64,000 nucleotides of DNA from positions 1-64,000 of the forward strand of contig NZ_CP076853.1 of NCBI RefSeq assembly GCF_018987265.1, in the 5' to 3' direction. Source of the DNA: Rhizobium sp. WYJ-E13 (lineage in GTDB: Bacteria > Pseudomonadota > Alphaproteobacteria > Rhizobiales > Rhizobiaceae). Shown here one piece after another: positions 9,992 through 19,181 of the stretch; position 1 is the first letter of the stretch; each line of letters opens with the position of its first letter. Under the pieces are notes generated by a model. The model was not told where the DNA came from. It was given only the letters and a program-made list of their open reading frames with translations, and searched no databases. The position numbers and the translations under genes were made by a program.

Positions 9992-10936
9992 TCATATCCG
10001 CGCAAAACGCTCGACCAGCAGATCGAAAAAGCCGTCGGCATCGACGTAGCGCATGACCTTCGCATTGCGCTTGCGCTCGGTCACATGCCACCAGTCGACG
10101 ACGGTCATCCCGACGGTCAGTTCGGATTTGACCTCGATCTCGACATTGCAGTCCCGGCCCTTGAAGAGTTCGGGTTTCAGCAGATAGGCCACCGTCGTCG
10201 GGTCGTGCAGCGGGCCGCCGTCCGAGCCGTATTTTTCTATGTCGAAGCGCTCGAAGAATTCCAGCATCTCCACCATCGCCTTGGCCGGCGCGGTGCCGAT
10301 CGCGGCCATGCGCTTCACGCGATCCTTGCGGGTCAGAAGCTGGTGCGTCACGTCGAGCGGCATCATGACGATGGGCACGCCCGAGCGGAACACGATATCG
10401 GCGGCTTCCGGATCGACATAGATGTTGAATTCGGCGGCCGGCGTGATGTTTCCGCCTTCAAAGAAACCGCCGCCCATCATCACCAGTTCCCGGATACGCA
10501 TGATGATATCGGGCGCCTTCTGGAAGGCCATGCCGATATTGGTCAGCGGTCCGAGCGTACAGAGCGTGACGGTGCCTTCCGGTTCGCGTCGCAGCGTTTC
10601 GATGATGAAGTCGACGGAAGGCTGCCCCTGCAGCGGCATCGTCGGTTCGGGAAGTGTCGGGCCATCGAGACCTGTCTTGCCATGCACGTGCTCGGCAGTG
10701 ACCAGCTTGCGCGCGATCGGCCGGTCGGCGCCGGCAAAGACCTTGATGTCGGTCCGCTTGCAAAGCTCGCAGATGATGCGCGCGTTGCGGCTTGTCAGAG
10801 ACAGTGGCACGTTGCCGGCGACGGTGGTGATGCCCAGCACATCGAGCTCTTCCGGGCTGCCGAAGGCCAGCATGATCGCGGCGGCATCATCCTGGCCGGG
10901 GTCGGTGTCGATAATGATCTTTCTCGGTTCTGCCAT
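9992..10936 (-). CDS. Inosine-uridine-preferring nucleoside hydrolase
   Basis: A 314-residue N-ribohydrolase that splits ribonucleosides into base and ribose. The N-terminal calcium-binding signature DTDPGQDDAAAIM (about residues 10-22) is complete, and later family blocks are present: GPLTNIGMAFQKAPDI, VMMGGGFFEGGNITPAAEFNIYVDPEAA (in two parts) and HDPTTVAYL, whose Asp completes the metal site. Start ATG 10936 (MAEPRKIIIDTD) is where homologues begin; a frame to 11017 adds 27 residues lacking homology. It is a single-gene unit and may serve purine/pyrimidine salvage. Confidence 0.93.
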   Translation of the reverse strand: MAEPRKIIIDTDPGQDDAAAIMLAFGSPEELDVLGITTVAGNVPLSLTSRNARIICELCKRTDIKVFAGADRPIARKLVTAEHVHGKTGLDGPTLPEPTMPLQGQPSVDFIIETLRREPEGTVTLCTLGPLTNIGMAFQKAPDIIMRIRELVMMGGGFFEGGNITPAAEFNIYVDPEAADIVFRSGVPIVMMPLDVTHQLLTRKDRVKRMAAIGTAPAKAMVEMLEFFERFDIEKYGSDGGPLHDPTTVAYLLKPELFKGRDCNVEIEVKSELTVGMTVVDWWHVTERKRNAKVMRYVDADGFFDLLVERFARI

Positions 10937-11125
10937 CCGAATCGTTCCATCCTGTGGTGCGCGTCGTTGTGGCATGCACCTTCTCATTGTCTTCACGCTC
11001 CCGTCGCAAATCAGCACATCGCGCCGGGGCGTGTTTTGATGCGGGGCGCTGCGTCCTTTGTCAAGGAAACGGTCTTATGAGACTTTGCCTTAAATTGTGA
11101 GAGGCCTGACCGGCGGCTATCACGC

Positions 11126-11154
11126 CTTGCAGCGGGCAACCATCGTTCCCATAT
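11126..11154 (+). promoter_or_regulatory. RpoH (sigma-32)-type heat-shock promoter of hsp20
   Basis: CTTGCA (11126-11131) and CCCATAT (11148-11154) with a 16-base spacer fit the alphaproteobacterial RpoH consensus (CTTG...CCCATAT). Transcription would begin near 11161, giving a leader of roughly 58 bases before the hsp20 ATG. Confidence 0.65.
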
Positions 11155-11159
11155 GAGCG

Positions 11160-11218
11160 GGTACCCGGATGCTGCATGTGAGGTCCGGAGAGGTCGCTTG
11201 CATCAAGGACTTTGGAAG
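11160..11218 (+). ncRNA. ROSE-like RNA thermometer in the hsp20 leader
   Basis: The leader ends in a hairpin AGGTC-G-CTTG / CAT loop / CAAG-GACTT (11191-11212). It contains TCGCT (11194-11198), matching the conserved ROSE motif U(U/C)GCU, which pairs with the Shine-Dalgarno AAGGA (11205-11209). The unpaired G (11196) sits within the TCGCT strand, as in known ROSE elements. ATG follows the Shine-Dalgarno by 9 bases. ROSE elements repress small heat-shock gene translation at low temperature in rhizobia. An upstream GGGTACCC palindrome could form a second hairpin. Assigned from motif and context, not by covariance model. Confidence 0.7.
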
Positions 11219-11644
11219 ATGAGCCGCATCACCCCTTTCGCCAGCCCGCTGCTTCTGGGCTTCGATGCCATGGAAAAGACGCTTGAGCGGATTTCCAAGG
11301 CGAGCGACGGATATCCACCCTATAATATAGAGCGCATCGCCGCAGGTGACGACGCGCCCGAACGACTACGAATTACGCTTGCCGTCGCCGGTTTCAGTGA
11401 AGAAGAGCTCGATGTGTCCACTGAGGAAAACCAGCTTCTGATCCGTGGCCGTCAGCTCGATCAGGGCGAGCGCGATTACCTCTACCGCGGTATTGCGGCG
11501 AGACAGTTCCAGCGCACCTTCGTTCTCGCCGATGGCATGCAGGTTTTAGGCGCATGCCTCAAGAACGGTCTGCTCTCTGTCGATCTAATTCGACCGGAAC
11601 CGGCGCGCATGGTCAAGAAAATTAACATTTCGGTTTCACAGTAG
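11219..11644 (+). CDS. Small heat-shock protein, Hsp20 family
   Basis: A 141-residue alpha-crystallin-type chaperone, an ATP-independent holdase for unfolding proteins. The N-terminal arm (1-35) is followed by the alpha-crystallin domain (about 36-125): YNIERIAAGDDAPERLRITLAVAGFSEEEL (in two strands), the ENQLLIRGR strand pair and the GIAARQFQRTFVLADGM block, with the closing NGLLSVDLIRPEP. It matches the IbpA-like class A rhizobial sHsps (HspD/HspH type). The start at 11219 is chosen because the thermometer hairpin holds its Shine-Dalgarno; the frame runs on to 11153. It is probably cotranscribed with the DUF1150 gene. Confidence 0.93.
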   Translation: MSRITPFASPLLLGFDAMEKTLERISKASDGYPPYNIERIAAGDDAPERLRITLAVAGFSEEELDVSTEENQLLIRGRQLDQGERDYLYRGIAARQFQRTFVLADGMQVLGACLKNGLLSVDLIRPEPARMVKKINISVSQ

Positions 11645-11691
11645 CACAACGGTTTGTTGAACCGTTGGTCCCTTCTCCCGGAGGAACAGGA

Positions 11692-11949
11692 ATGTTGATG
11701 AAAGAAGCCACGTCGCGTCTGACCAAGTCGGAACTTGCCGGCATCGGCAATGGCGAGGTCGCCTATATTCGCAAAATACGCAATGAAGAGGTCGCCAAGT
11801 GCTTCCCCGAGGCGCCGGATATCGATCCGAGCGTTGATCTTTGGGCATTGTTCGGCGCCGATGGTACCCCGATCCTGCTGACGGACAACCGCTCGAGCAC
11901 CTTCTTCAAGGCTGCCGAAGACGAGCTGAAGACAGTCAGCCTGCATTGA
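11692..11949 (+). CDS. DUF1150 family protein
   Basis: An 85-residue protein with the DUF1150 pattern: SELAGIGNGEVAYIRKI in the first third and a C-terminal ...ALFGADGTPILLTDNRSS followed by a short helix. The family is alphaproteobacterial and very often sits directly behind an hsp20 gene, as here (47 bases downstream, same strand), so heat-linked function is plausible but unproven. GGAGGA lies 6 bases before the chosen ATG. Confidence 0.85.
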   Translation: MLMKEATSRLTKSELAGIGNGEVAYIRKIRNEEVAKCFPEAPDIDPSVDLWALFGADGTPILLTDNRSSTFFKAAEDELKTVSLH

Positions 11950-12100
11950 TCACGACCGGTCTGCCGCAGGGCTGGCCGTCAGAATGCATGTGTGAAGAAT
12001 GATAATGGGCGATGCGAGGCGCCCGACGGCTCTGTGATAGACAAGGCCGTCGAGGATGTCGTGATGGCCGATTTGCCCTGAAAGCTCCCATTTAAGCAGG

Positions 12101-12802
12101 TCAGACACGCTTGAAGGTGAGATAGGCCGAGGAGCGGCCTTCACGGCGGGCCTTGGCTTCATAGCGGGTGCTCGGCCAGCCTTCATAGGGCGTCAGCCAG
12201 TCGGCGGCATTCTGGGCCATCCATTCGAAGCCGCCATGGTCGCGGCATTTCAACAGAGTCCAGTTCACATAGGTGTCGATATCGGAGGCGAAGCAGAAGT
12301 GCCCGCCCGGCTTCAGCACGCGGTGAAAACGGTCGAGATTGGTCTTCGAGACGAAGCGCCGCTTCCAGTGCTTCCGCTTCGGCCAGGGATCTGGATAGAG
12401 CAGGTCGATCTGGTCGAGGCAGCTATCGGGAAGCCAGTCGAGAAGTTGCGTCGCATCGTCGTTGTAGACACGCACGTTGCGCGCACCGGTTTCATCGACG
12501 CGCGCCAGCAGTTTCTGCATGGAATTGATGAAGGGCTCGACGCCGATAAAGCCCGTCGAAGGCGTTTCCAGCGCGCGGTGGATGAGATGCTCCCCGCCGC
12601 CAAAGCCGATCTCCAGCCGCATCTTTTCGACCTCGACGGGATATAGCTTCTTCAGCGGCTCCGGGGGAGCCGCTGAGAGATCGACAATGAATGCCGGGAG
12701 CAGGGTAGCGAGCCTTTCGGCCTGCTGTTCACGCAGAGCCTTGCCCTTGCGGCGACCAAAGAAGGCTTCGGTCGCCCGGCCCCGGCGCTCCATGTCCGTC
12801 AT
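12101..12802 (-). CDS. trmB: tRNA (guanine-N7-)-methyltransferase
   Basis: TrmB makes m7G46 in tRNA variable loops with S-adenosylmethionine. The 233-residue protein carries the SAM-binding motif [11 protein letters not shown], the acceptor-loop [14 protein letters not shown], and the catalytic family block [18 protein letters not shown]. The C-terminus has [12 protein letters not shown]. Its ATG overlaps the metK stop by four bases (ATGA), so it is translationally coupled to the enzyme that makes its cofactor. Confidence 0.96.
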   Translation of the reverse strand: MTDMERRGRATEAFFGRRKGKALREQQAERLATLLPAFIVDLSAAPPEPLKKLYPVEVEKMRLEIGFGGGEHLIHRALETPSTGFIGVEPFINSMQKLLARVDETGARNVRVYNDDATQLLDWLPDSCLDQIDLLYPDPWPKRKHWKRRFVSKTNLDRFHRVLKPGGHFCFASDIDTYVNWTLLKCRDHGGFEWMAQNAADWLTPYEGWPSTRYEAKARREGRSSAYLTFKRV

Positions 12803-14052
12803 GCAGCAGCCTTAGTCCTGACGGCATCCTTGAGCGCCTTCACGAGGTCCGTGCGCTCCCAGGAGAACGAGCCGTCTCGGCCGGCCTTGCGGCCGAAATG
12901 GCCGTAAGCCGAGGTCTTGGCATAGATCGGCTTGTTGAGGTCAAGGTGACGGCGGATGCCCGACGGCGACAGGTCCATGTTCTGACGGATGGCGGCTTCG
13001 ACCTGATCCTCGGAAACACCCTTGCCGGTGCCGTGCAGGTCGACATAGATCGACAGCGGCTGCGCGACGCCGATGGCGTAGGAGAGCTGGATCGTGCAAC
13101 GGTCGGAAAGGCCGGCAGCGACGACGTTCTTGGCGAGGTAACGGGCAGCATAGGCGGCAGAACGATCGACCTTCGTCGTGTCCTTGCCGGAGAATGCGCC
13201 GCCGCCATGCGGAGCAGCACCGCCGTAGGTGTCGACGATGATCTTGCGGCCCGTGAGGCCGGCATCACCATCCGGGCCGCCGATGACGAACTTGCCGGTG
13301 GGATTGATGTACCACTTGCAATCGTCGGCAATCTTCAGGTCGCCGAGGGCTTCGCGGATATAGGGCTCGACGACGCTGCGAACCTTCTTCGAATCCCAGC
13401 TTTCATCGAGATGCTGGGTGGAAAGAACGATCGAGGTGGCTTCCGCCGGCTTGCCATCGACATAGCGTACGGTCACCTGGCTCTTGGCGTCGGGGCCGAG
13501 CTTTGCGACTTCGCCTTCGCCCTTCTTGCGGGCAGTGGCGAGCAGCTGCAGGATCTTGTGGGAATAGTAGATCGGCGCCGGCATGAGGTCAGGGGTTTCC
13601 TTGCAGGCGTAGCCGAACATGATGCCCTGGTCGCCGGCACCTTCGTCGCCCTGCTGGTCGGCTGCGCTGTCCACGCCCTGGGCGATGTCGGCCGACTGCG
13701 AGTGCAAGAGCACGTCGATCTTGGCCTTCTTCCAGTGGAAGCCGTCCTGCTCGTAGCCGATGTCCTTGATGGCGCGGCGGGCCGCAGCCTTGAACTTCGA
13801 CGGGTTGATGACGTCGTTGCCGTCCTTGTCCTTCTTCATCAGGCTCGGCGGCAGGCGAACTTCGCCGGCGATGACGACGCGGTTGGTCGTTGCGAGAGTT
13901 TCGCAGGCAATGCGCACGCCCCACGGATTGACGCCCGTCTTTGCCGCTTCGCGGTAGACCAGATCGACGATCTCGTCGGAGATGCGGTCACACACCTTGT
14001 CCGGGTGACCTTCGGCAACAGATTCGCTGGTAAAGAGATAGTTCGCGCGCAT
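12799..14052 (-). CDS. metK: S-adenosylmethionine synthetase
   Basis: MetK makes SAM from methionine and ATP. The 417-residue protein has the full set of family motifs: [20 protein letters not shown] (HPDK ATP site), [16 protein letters not shown] block (here [12 protein letters not shown]), the phosphate-binding loop [19 protein letters not shown] and the terminal FGR segment with FSWERTD. The rhizobial form has a larger central insert than E. coli MetK (384 residues). In rhizobia it usually follows lnt and an XRE gene directly; here an insertion sequence separates it from the XRE gene, so it depends on a promoter within 14053-14184 or on readthrough. No SAM-II riboswitch core was seen upstream. 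Confidence 0.97.
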   Translation of the reverse strand: MRANYLFTSESVAEGHPDKVCDRISDEIVDLVYREAAKTGVNPWGVRIACETLATTNRVVIAGEVRLPPSLMKKDKDGNDVINPSKFKAAARRAIKDIGYEQDGFHWKKAKIDVLLHSQSADIAQGVDSAADQQGDEGAGDQGIMFGYACKETPDLMPAPIYYSHKILQLLATARKKGEGEVAKLGPDAKSQVTVRYVDGKPAEATSIVLSTQHLDESWDSKKVRSVVEPYIREALGDLKIADDCKWYINPTGKFVIGGPDGDAGLTGRKIIVDTYGGAAPHGGGAFSGKDTTKVDRSAAYAARYLAKNVVAAGLSDRCTIQLSYAIGVAQPLSIYVDLHGTGKGVSEDQVEAAIRQNMDLSPSGIRRHLDLNKPIYAKTSAYGHFGRKAGRDGSFSWERTDLVKALKDAVRTKAAA

Positions 14053-14184
14053 TCCGGGATTCCCCTCAAAGAATAAAAGCAGCCTAGTAGGTACTCAGTT
14101 CGGGCCTGAATGACAAGCACAGAAGGACATAAATATATCTTTATATCTGCGGCGAAATGACAAATTTTGCCTTAAAAACGCAAA

Positions 14185-14207
14185 AAGGCGGCCTTTTGGG
14201 CCGCCTT
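14185..14207. repeat. Left target duplication of the insertion sequence (terminator hairpin copy)
   Basis: A 23-bp sequence made of 9-bp arms AAGGCGGCC and GGCCGCCTT around TTTTG. It is identical, in the same orientation, to 15742-15764 on the other side of the IS. It is itself a complete hairpin flanked by AAAA on the metK side. Confidence 0.92.
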
Positions 14208-15741
14208 CAGACCGCTGACAAACCCGTCGATTTTGTCGGCGGTTTTTTGTCGGAACGCCCGGTGAAGTGACGTTTTGCCGATGAGGTTGGTCTGATGAGA
14301 ATTACGGCTGTCTGGCCTTATCCCCAGGCTGGCTTTGGGGTCTTGGTCAGCGCTATGGTGATCTTCTTGATGTTCTGGGCGGCAGCGGCCAGCAGGCATT
14401 GGCAGCGGACTCTGACGAGGCCTCGGAAGCGGGCGTAGCGGTGGCCGTGAAGTTGTTTGGCGTCGGCAAAGGAACGTTCGACGGTCTCTTTTCGCCGCTT
14501 ATAGATTGCCTTGCCCCAGGGTGTCTTTCTGTTGGCATCTGTTCGTTCTCGGGCGTCTTGCCAGACATGGCGGGTGATGGTGCGCTCAGCCTTGGCATTG
14601 GACGTGCAGGAGGCAAGCAGCGGGCAGTTTCGGCAGATGGCAGGATCGGAGCGGTAGTGCTTGTAGCCGTTGCGGTCGGTGGTGGCATAGGTCAGCAACT
14701 GGCCCTCGGGGCAGCGATAGCCGTCCGTCTCGGGCTCGAACACGAACTTCGATTTGCGCATCATCCCGTCCTTGGGTGGGGTGGGATTGCGATAGCCGGT
14801 GACGCCGAGGATTTTTCTGTCCTCCAGTCCCTTGGCGATGCCTGATGTCGCATAGCCCGCATCGAGCCCGACCGCGCCGACATGCAAGTCGAAGCGGTCG
14901 CGCTGCCGGTCCAGCCGCTCCAGGTAGACGATCGAGTCATGCACATTGGCCGGCGTCACATGCGTGTCGGTGATGATGGCATGGCGACCATCGACGGTCC
15001 GATGATCGAGATAAAAGAAGCCCTTGGGCTTGCCGTCGCGCACCATGTAGCCGCTTTCAGGGTCGGTGCGGCTGACCTTGGTTTCCTTCACCTCGGGCTC
15101 GCGCGCCTTCTCCTTCAGCGGCTTCTGGCCATGCGCGGCCCGTTCGGCCTCGATCGCCCGGTCAAGATCGGCCCAGTAATCGGCCCGCGATTTCTGGAGC
15201 ATCTCAAGATCATATTTGCCCTTGTTGGCATTGGCCTTCAGATGCGTGGAATCCGTATACAGTACCGTGCCGTCGACCAGGCCGTGCCGGATCGCCTGCT
15301 TCACGATCGCATCGAAGATGTCCTGGACCACGGACGTATCGTTGAAGCGGCGGCGACGGTTTTGCGACAGCGTCGAGGCATCGAAGACCGGCTCAGTCAG
15401 CTTCATCCGAAGGAACCAGCGATAGGCGACATTGACCTCGATCTCGCGCACCAACTGCCGCTCCGAGCGAACCCCGAACAGGTAGCCGATGAACAGAGCC
15501 TTGAACATTAAGGTAGGATCGAGCGGCGGACGCCCGTTGTCGGCGCAGTAGAGCCCGGCAACACGATCATGGATGAAGGAAAAGTCGATCACCGCATCGA
15601 TCTTGCGAAGCAGGTGATCCTTCGGCACCAGGCTGTCGAGCGTCACCATCTCGAGAGCCGTTTGTTCGGGAGCAGGTTTCTTCAACATGTCCCAGTGAAT
15701 CACAAACCCCTGGCTGTGGCCAGGGGTTTGTCAGCAGTCTG
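14208..15741 (-). mobile_element. IS1182-family insertion sequence (1,534 bp)
   Basis: The element is bounded by near-perfect inverted ends: CAGACCGCTGACAAACCC at 14208-14225 and, read inward from the other end, CAGACTGCTGACAAACCC (17 of 18 identical). It contains one intact transposase gene and is flanked by an exact 23-bp direct duplication. Subterminal palindromes occur at both ends (for example AAACCCCTGGC / GGCCAGGGGTTT at about 15704-15728). Intact ORF, ends and duplication argue for a recent, possibly still active, copy. Confidence 0.93.
14318..15703 (-). CDS. IS1182-family DDE transposase
   Basis: A 461-residue transposase. The N-terminal DUF772-like helical domain (about 15-120) is followed by an RNase H-type catalytic core. 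Candidate catalytic residues are Asp151 (LYTDSTHLKAN), Asp281 (VGLDAGYATSG) and Glu409 (ETVERSFADAKQLHG), the last in the family's conserved YREK-like region. A cysteine cluster (C331, C357, C360, C366) in the insertion before the Glu matches other IS1182 transposases. The reading frame is uninterrupted. Confidence 0.93.
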   Translation of the reverse strand: MIHWDMLKKPAPEQTALEMVTLDSLVPKDHLLRKIDAVIDFSFIHDRVAGLYCADNGRPPLDPTLMFKALFIGYLFGVRSERQLVREIEVNVAYRWFLRMKLTEPVFDASTLSQNRRRRFNDTSVVQDIFDAIVKQAIRHGLVDGTVLYTDSTHLKANANKGKYDLEMLQKSRADYWADLDRAIEAERAAHGQKPLKEKAREPEVKETKVSRTDPESGYMVRDGKPKGFFYLDHRTVDGRHAIITDTHVTPANVHDSIVYLERLDRQRDRFDLHVGAVGLDAGYATSGIAKGLEDRKILGVTGYRNPTPPKDGMMRKSKFVFEPETDGYRCPEGQLLTYATTDRNGYKHYRSDPAICRNCPLLASCTSNAKAERTITRHVWQDARERTDANRKTPWGKAIYKRRKETVERSFADAKQLHGHRYARFRGLVRVRCQCLLAAAAQNIKKITIALTKTPKPAWG

Positions 15742-15764
15742 AAGGCGGCCTTTTGGGCCGCCTT
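15742..15764 (-). terminator. Terminator hairpin of the XRE gene and right target duplication of the IS
   Basis: The 9-bp stem AAGGCGGCC/GGCCGCCTT lies 25 bases after the XRE stop. In the uninterrupted ancestor it would be followed on the minus strand by TTTTTGCG, now found only at the other copy (14179-14186). So the IS split the hairpin from its T-tract but left a hairpin on each side. Confidence 0.8.
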
Positions 15765-15788
15765 GAGTTTTTCCGAGCGTGGGGACGC

Positions 15789-16208
15789 TCAGTCGGAGTC
15801 GGCTTCCGCCGCCAGTGCTTTCACCAGTTCGACGACCTTGCGACGAACCTTGGGATCGGTGATCTTCACAAATGCGCGGTTGAGCTGGAGTCCCTCCGAA
15901 GAGGAGAGGAAATCGACGACGTAGTTCGAGCTCGAGGCTTCCGACATGCCGGTCACGGCACCGGAATGTTCTCCGGGAGCGTCTTCGAAAAAGAAGGAAA
16001 CGGGAACGTTGAGGATGCTCGAAATATTCTGAAGGCGGCTGGCGCCAACGCGGTTGGTGCCCTTTTCGTATTTCTGGATTTGCTGAAAGGTGATGCCGAG
16101 GCTTTCCCCGAGCTTCTCCTGACTCATGCCCAACATGGTACGGCGAAGTCGAATGCGGCTACCGACATGGATGTCGATAGGATTCGGCTTCTTCTTATTT
16201 TCAATCAT
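15789..16208 (-). CDS. XRE-family helix-turn-helix regulator
   Basis: A 139-residue regulator with an N-terminal Cro/CI-type HTH (about 12-66: HVGSRIRLRRTMLGMSQEKLGESLGITFQQIQKYEKGTNRVGASRL, in five helices) and a C-terminal tail with SEGLQLNRAFVKITDPKVRRKVVELVKAL, typical of a conserved rhizobial group located between lnt and metK. The target is unknown; position suggests a link to SAM or envelope genes, which is inference. It ends just before the terminator hairpin disrupted by the IS. Confidence 0.9.
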   Translation of the reverse strand: MIENKKKPNPIDIHVGSRIRLRRTMLGMSQEKLGESLGITFQQIQKYEKGTNRVGASRLQNISSILNVPVSFFFEDAPGEHSGAVTGMSEASSSNYVVDFLSSSEGLQLNRAFVKITDPKVRRKVVELVKALAAEADSD

Positions 16209-16361
16209 GGTCGTGCCCTAGCAAAGAAAAATTCAACCTTGTTCTAACCGGCATGCCCTGACCTCATTCCGTAACGCCACGTTGCAAGTCGCAATAACCC
16301 ACCCTGAAGCATACGTTACTAACGCCGATTGCTGCCACTATGCAATTTTAGGGGTTTTTGG

Positions 16362-17966
16362 TCAATTCAACCTGAAAATAAAACCCCTGCGTGAAATTAG
16401 CGCAATGCCTATCAGTAACGTTTCAGTCAACCAGAAGTACGTTTGGCGGGGGTAGGGGCTTCCTCTGTTTTTTTTGTATCCATCGAGAGTTGCATCAATA
16501 AAGCCAATTTCGTCCAATTTAAGACCTGAAACGATTTCGCCACGCGCGTCTACAACCGCCGAAATTCCGTTATTCGCATCGCGAATCAGCGGCAAACCGG
16601 TTTCGACCGCCCGTACGCGTGCCTGCTGAAAATGCTGGTAGGGACCCGGTGTTGAACCGAACCAGCTATCGTTCGTGATGTTCAGAATGGCGTTCGCTTG
16701 GTCGATGTCGCCGGTCATTTCGTCCGGGAAGATGATTTCGTAGCAGACGAGTGGATAGAATTTCAGTCCGCTCGGAAGCTCGAGCAGATGCCGGCTGGCG
16801 GCCGCCGAAAAACCGCCCGGCATCTCCACAACATTCTGGATACCGAGTTCGTTGAGCATGTCCTCGAAGGGAAGATATTCGCCGAAGGGAACGAGATGCA
16901 CCTTGTCGGAGGCGGCGACGATCTGCCCCCGGCCGTCGATCACATAGATCGAATTGTAGTAGCGGGTGGGATAGCCGGGGCCGAGTTCTTCGGCGCGAAC
17001 GGCGCCCGCAATCAGGATCTGGTCATCGTCGAGCGTATCGGCAATCCGCGTCAGTGCATCCTTGTTATCGGTGAGGATGAAGGGAATCGAGGTTTCCGGC
17101 CAGACGATGATGTCGGGCCTCCTGCCGCCTTCCTTGGGAGCTTCCGTCGAAAGCTTGAGATGTGTCTCGAAGATCGCCTCGCGATCCGCATCGTTGTCCA
17201 TCTTGACCGATTGATCGATTGCCGGCTGGACCAGGCGAACGACCGGCCGCTTGTCCTCGGGTAACGCCTCGGGCTTCGGGGTGAGATAAAGGATATAGGC
17301 GCCGTAACCGAGATGCGCTGCAAAGAGGATGGCCGCGAGGCTGATGCCGAGTTTCGCTCCCTGCCGGGTTCCGATGAGGGCAGGAGCGGCAAAGACGAAG
17401 ACCGAGAGAGCCGTCACCCCCATGGTGCCGATCACATGCGCAGACTGCATCATGAGAGGCATGGGCATCATGGCATAGCCGATGGCGTTCCACGGAAAAC
17501 CGGTGAAGATGAAACTGCGTACCCACTCAAGCAGGCCGAAGCTGGCAGCAAGTGCTGCAATCCGCCCCATGCCGTCGGACCACAAGATACGCGCAAGTGC
17601 TGCAGCCAACCCATAAAAGATCGCAAGGCAGGATGGAAGCCCGAGGACTGCGAGCGGCAAGGCCCAGGCAAACTCGTCTGAATCGATCAACAGCGCATGC
17701 CCAAGCCACCAGAGCCCGGCGACGAAATAACCGAAGCCGAACAGCCAGCCCGTGGCAAAGGCCGGCCAGAGCCTGCCGAGAAGGCTGCTTTCCGGTGAGG
17801 TGGCCGCTCCGTCGATCAGCCAGACGAGCAGCGTGAAGGAAACGAACATCGCAGCGAAGAAGCCGACGGGGGGCAGTGCCAGGACGCCAAAGGCACCCGC
17901 TGCGATCGCAAGCAATGACCGTTTGAAACCCCAGACGAGGATAATCCTGTCCGCAAGCCGCTCCAT
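16362..17966 (-). CDS. lnt: Apolipoprotein N-acyltransferase
   Basis: Lnt adds the third acyl chain to the N-terminal cysteine of lipoproteins in the inner membrane. The 534-residue protein has six to seven N-terminal membrane helices (about 10-215) and a periplasmic nitrilase domain with the Glu-Lys-Cys triad in VWPETSIPF, KVHLVPFGEYLPF and YPLVCYEIIFPDE. GGGAG before the ATG at 17966 decides the start over 17981. Same strand and close to corC; lspA in this window makes its substrate. Confidence 0.95.
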   Translation of the reverse strand: MERLADRIILVWGFKRSLLAIAAGAFGVLALPPVGFFAAMFVSFTLLVWLIDGAATSPESSLLGRLWPAFATGWLFGFGYFVAGLWWLGHALLIDSDEFAWALPLAVLGLPSCLAIFYGLAAALARILWSDGMGRIAALAASFGLLEWVRSFIFTGFPWNAIGYAMMPMPLMMQSAHVIGTMGVTALSVFVFAAPALIGTRQGAKLGISLAAILFAAHLGYGAYILYLTPKPEALPEDKRPVVRLVQPAIDQSVKMDNDADREAIFETHLKLSTEAPKEGGRRPDIIVWPETSIPFILTDNKDALTRIADTLDDDQILIAGAVRAEELGPGYPTRYYNSIYVIDGRGQIVAASDKVHLVPFGEYLPFEDMLNELGIQNVVEMPGGFSAAASRHLLELPSGLKFYPLVCYEIIFPDEMTGDIDQANAILNITNDSWFGSTPGPYQHFQQARVRAVETGLPLIRDANNGISAVVDARGEIVSGLKLDEIGFIDATLDGYKKNRGSPYPRQTYFWLTETLLIGIALISRRGFIFRLN

Positions 17967-18044
17967 GCGCACTCCCATCAAAGCCGCGAATCAATTCAGT
18001 CGCAGTCTTTCAAAAAAGCGCGCGCTTGTCGTCTTACGGAAAGG

Positions 18045-19181
18045 TCAGTTTGCGGTCGATTCCGCCGGCCGGTCGTCATTTCCATCGCCAATGGGCGGCC
18101 CGTCACCATCCGCCTTGGCGCGGCGGCGGATTGCCTGGCGCTTGCGCGTGATGCGCACCCGCTTGATGCGGCGCGGATCGGCATCGAGGATGTGGAACTC
18201 GAAGTCGGGCAGGGCCTGGACGACTTCACCGCGCACCGGGATGCGCCCGAGTGCCGAGAAGATCAGACCGCCCAGCGTATCGACCTCGTCGATCTGTTCG
18301 CTGATGTCGAAATCCGGGCCGATGGCTTCGGCAATGTCCTCTAGTTCGACACGGGCGTCGGCAACGAAGACATCTTCAGAAACGCGCTTGAACATGACTT
18401 CTTCATCATCATGTTCGTCGTCGATATCGCCGATCACCATCTCCACGATGTCTTCGTGCGAGGCAAGGCCATCAGTACCGCCATATTCGTCAATGACCAG
18501 CGCCATCTGCGTGCGGTTTACCTGCATGCGACGCAGCAGATCGGAGGCCAGCATCGAGGGCGGCACGAAGAGGATCTGTCTGATAATGCCGGTTTCGGCG
18601 AGCGTCTTCTGCAGGTCGACGCGTCCGAGGTCGAAGTTCGGCTTGGCCGAGCGCGGCGCCTTCTGGATATTTTCCGGAGAGACCTCGATCGCCGGCGCGC
18701 CTGCCGCAGGCTTCGTGCCGCTACGGCGCTTGTTGCGCGCCTGCTTGGCGATATAGGAAAGAAGGTCGCGGATATGCACCATGCCGCGCGGATCGTCGAG
18801 CGTTTCGGCATAGACCGGCATGCGCGAGCGGCCGCTTTCCTCGAAGAGGATCATCAATTCGCCGATGGTGATGGTCTGGTCGACCGCCTCGATATCGGCA
18901 CGCGGCACCATGACGTCGGCGACGCGCACTTCGCGGAAGCGCAGGATATTGTGGAGCATCGCCCGCTCGTCGGGCGAAAAGGCATCGGCCGCTGCCGGGT
19001 CGGTCATCAGCGCATCGGCGATATCTTCGCGCAGGCGCGAACCCTGTTGTGGTCTTAAGATTCGCGCCGCGCGCGACCAGAAGGATTGCGGTCGGTGTCG
19101 ACTACTGCCACCCTCGTCGGAAGAGGAGGATTGGTCGGAGTCCTTGGCGTCTGACGCCGGCTTCGTTGAAAAGTCGCTCAT
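18045..19181 (-). CDS. CorC/HlyC-family CBS-domain protein
   Basis: A 378-residue cytosolic protein: Ser-rich N-terminal tail, tandem CBS domains (about 85-250, with [12 protein letters not shown] and [20 protein letters not shown]) and a C-terminal CorC_HlyC/transporter-associated domain (about 265-345, [16 protein letters not shown]). It lacks the membrane DUF21 domain, so it is the short CorC type associated with magnesium/cobalt efflux control. It overlaps ybeY by four bases (ATGA), as in the common ybeY-corC-lnt order. Confidence 0.9.
   Translation of the reverse strand: MSDFSTKPASDAKDSDQSSSSDEGGSSRHRPQSFWSRAARILRPQQGSRLREDIADALMTDPAAADAFSPDERAMLHNILRFREVRVADVMVPRADIEAVDQTITIGELMILFEESGRSRMPVYAETLDDPRGMVHIRDLLSYIAKQARNKRRSGTKPAAGAPAIEVSPENIQKAPRSAKPNFDLGRVDLQKTLAETGIIRQILFVPPSMLASDLLRRMQVNRTQMALVIDEYGGTDGLASHEDIVEMVIGDIDDEHDDEEVMFKRVSEDVFVADARVELEDIAEAIGPDFDISEQIDEVDTLGGLIFSALGRIPVRGEVVQALPDFEFHILDADPRRIKRVRITRKRQAIRRRAKADGDGPPIGDGNDDRPAESTAN

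Noticed and set aside
11950-12100. Minus-strand frame of up to 78 codons in the DUF1150-trmB gap
   Set aside because: It has no ribosome-binding site or recognisable motif and overlaps the end of trmB.
14053-14184. Possible SAM riboswitch ahead of metK
   Set aside because: I found no SAM-II or SAM/SAH core pattern; a covariance search would be needed to be certain.
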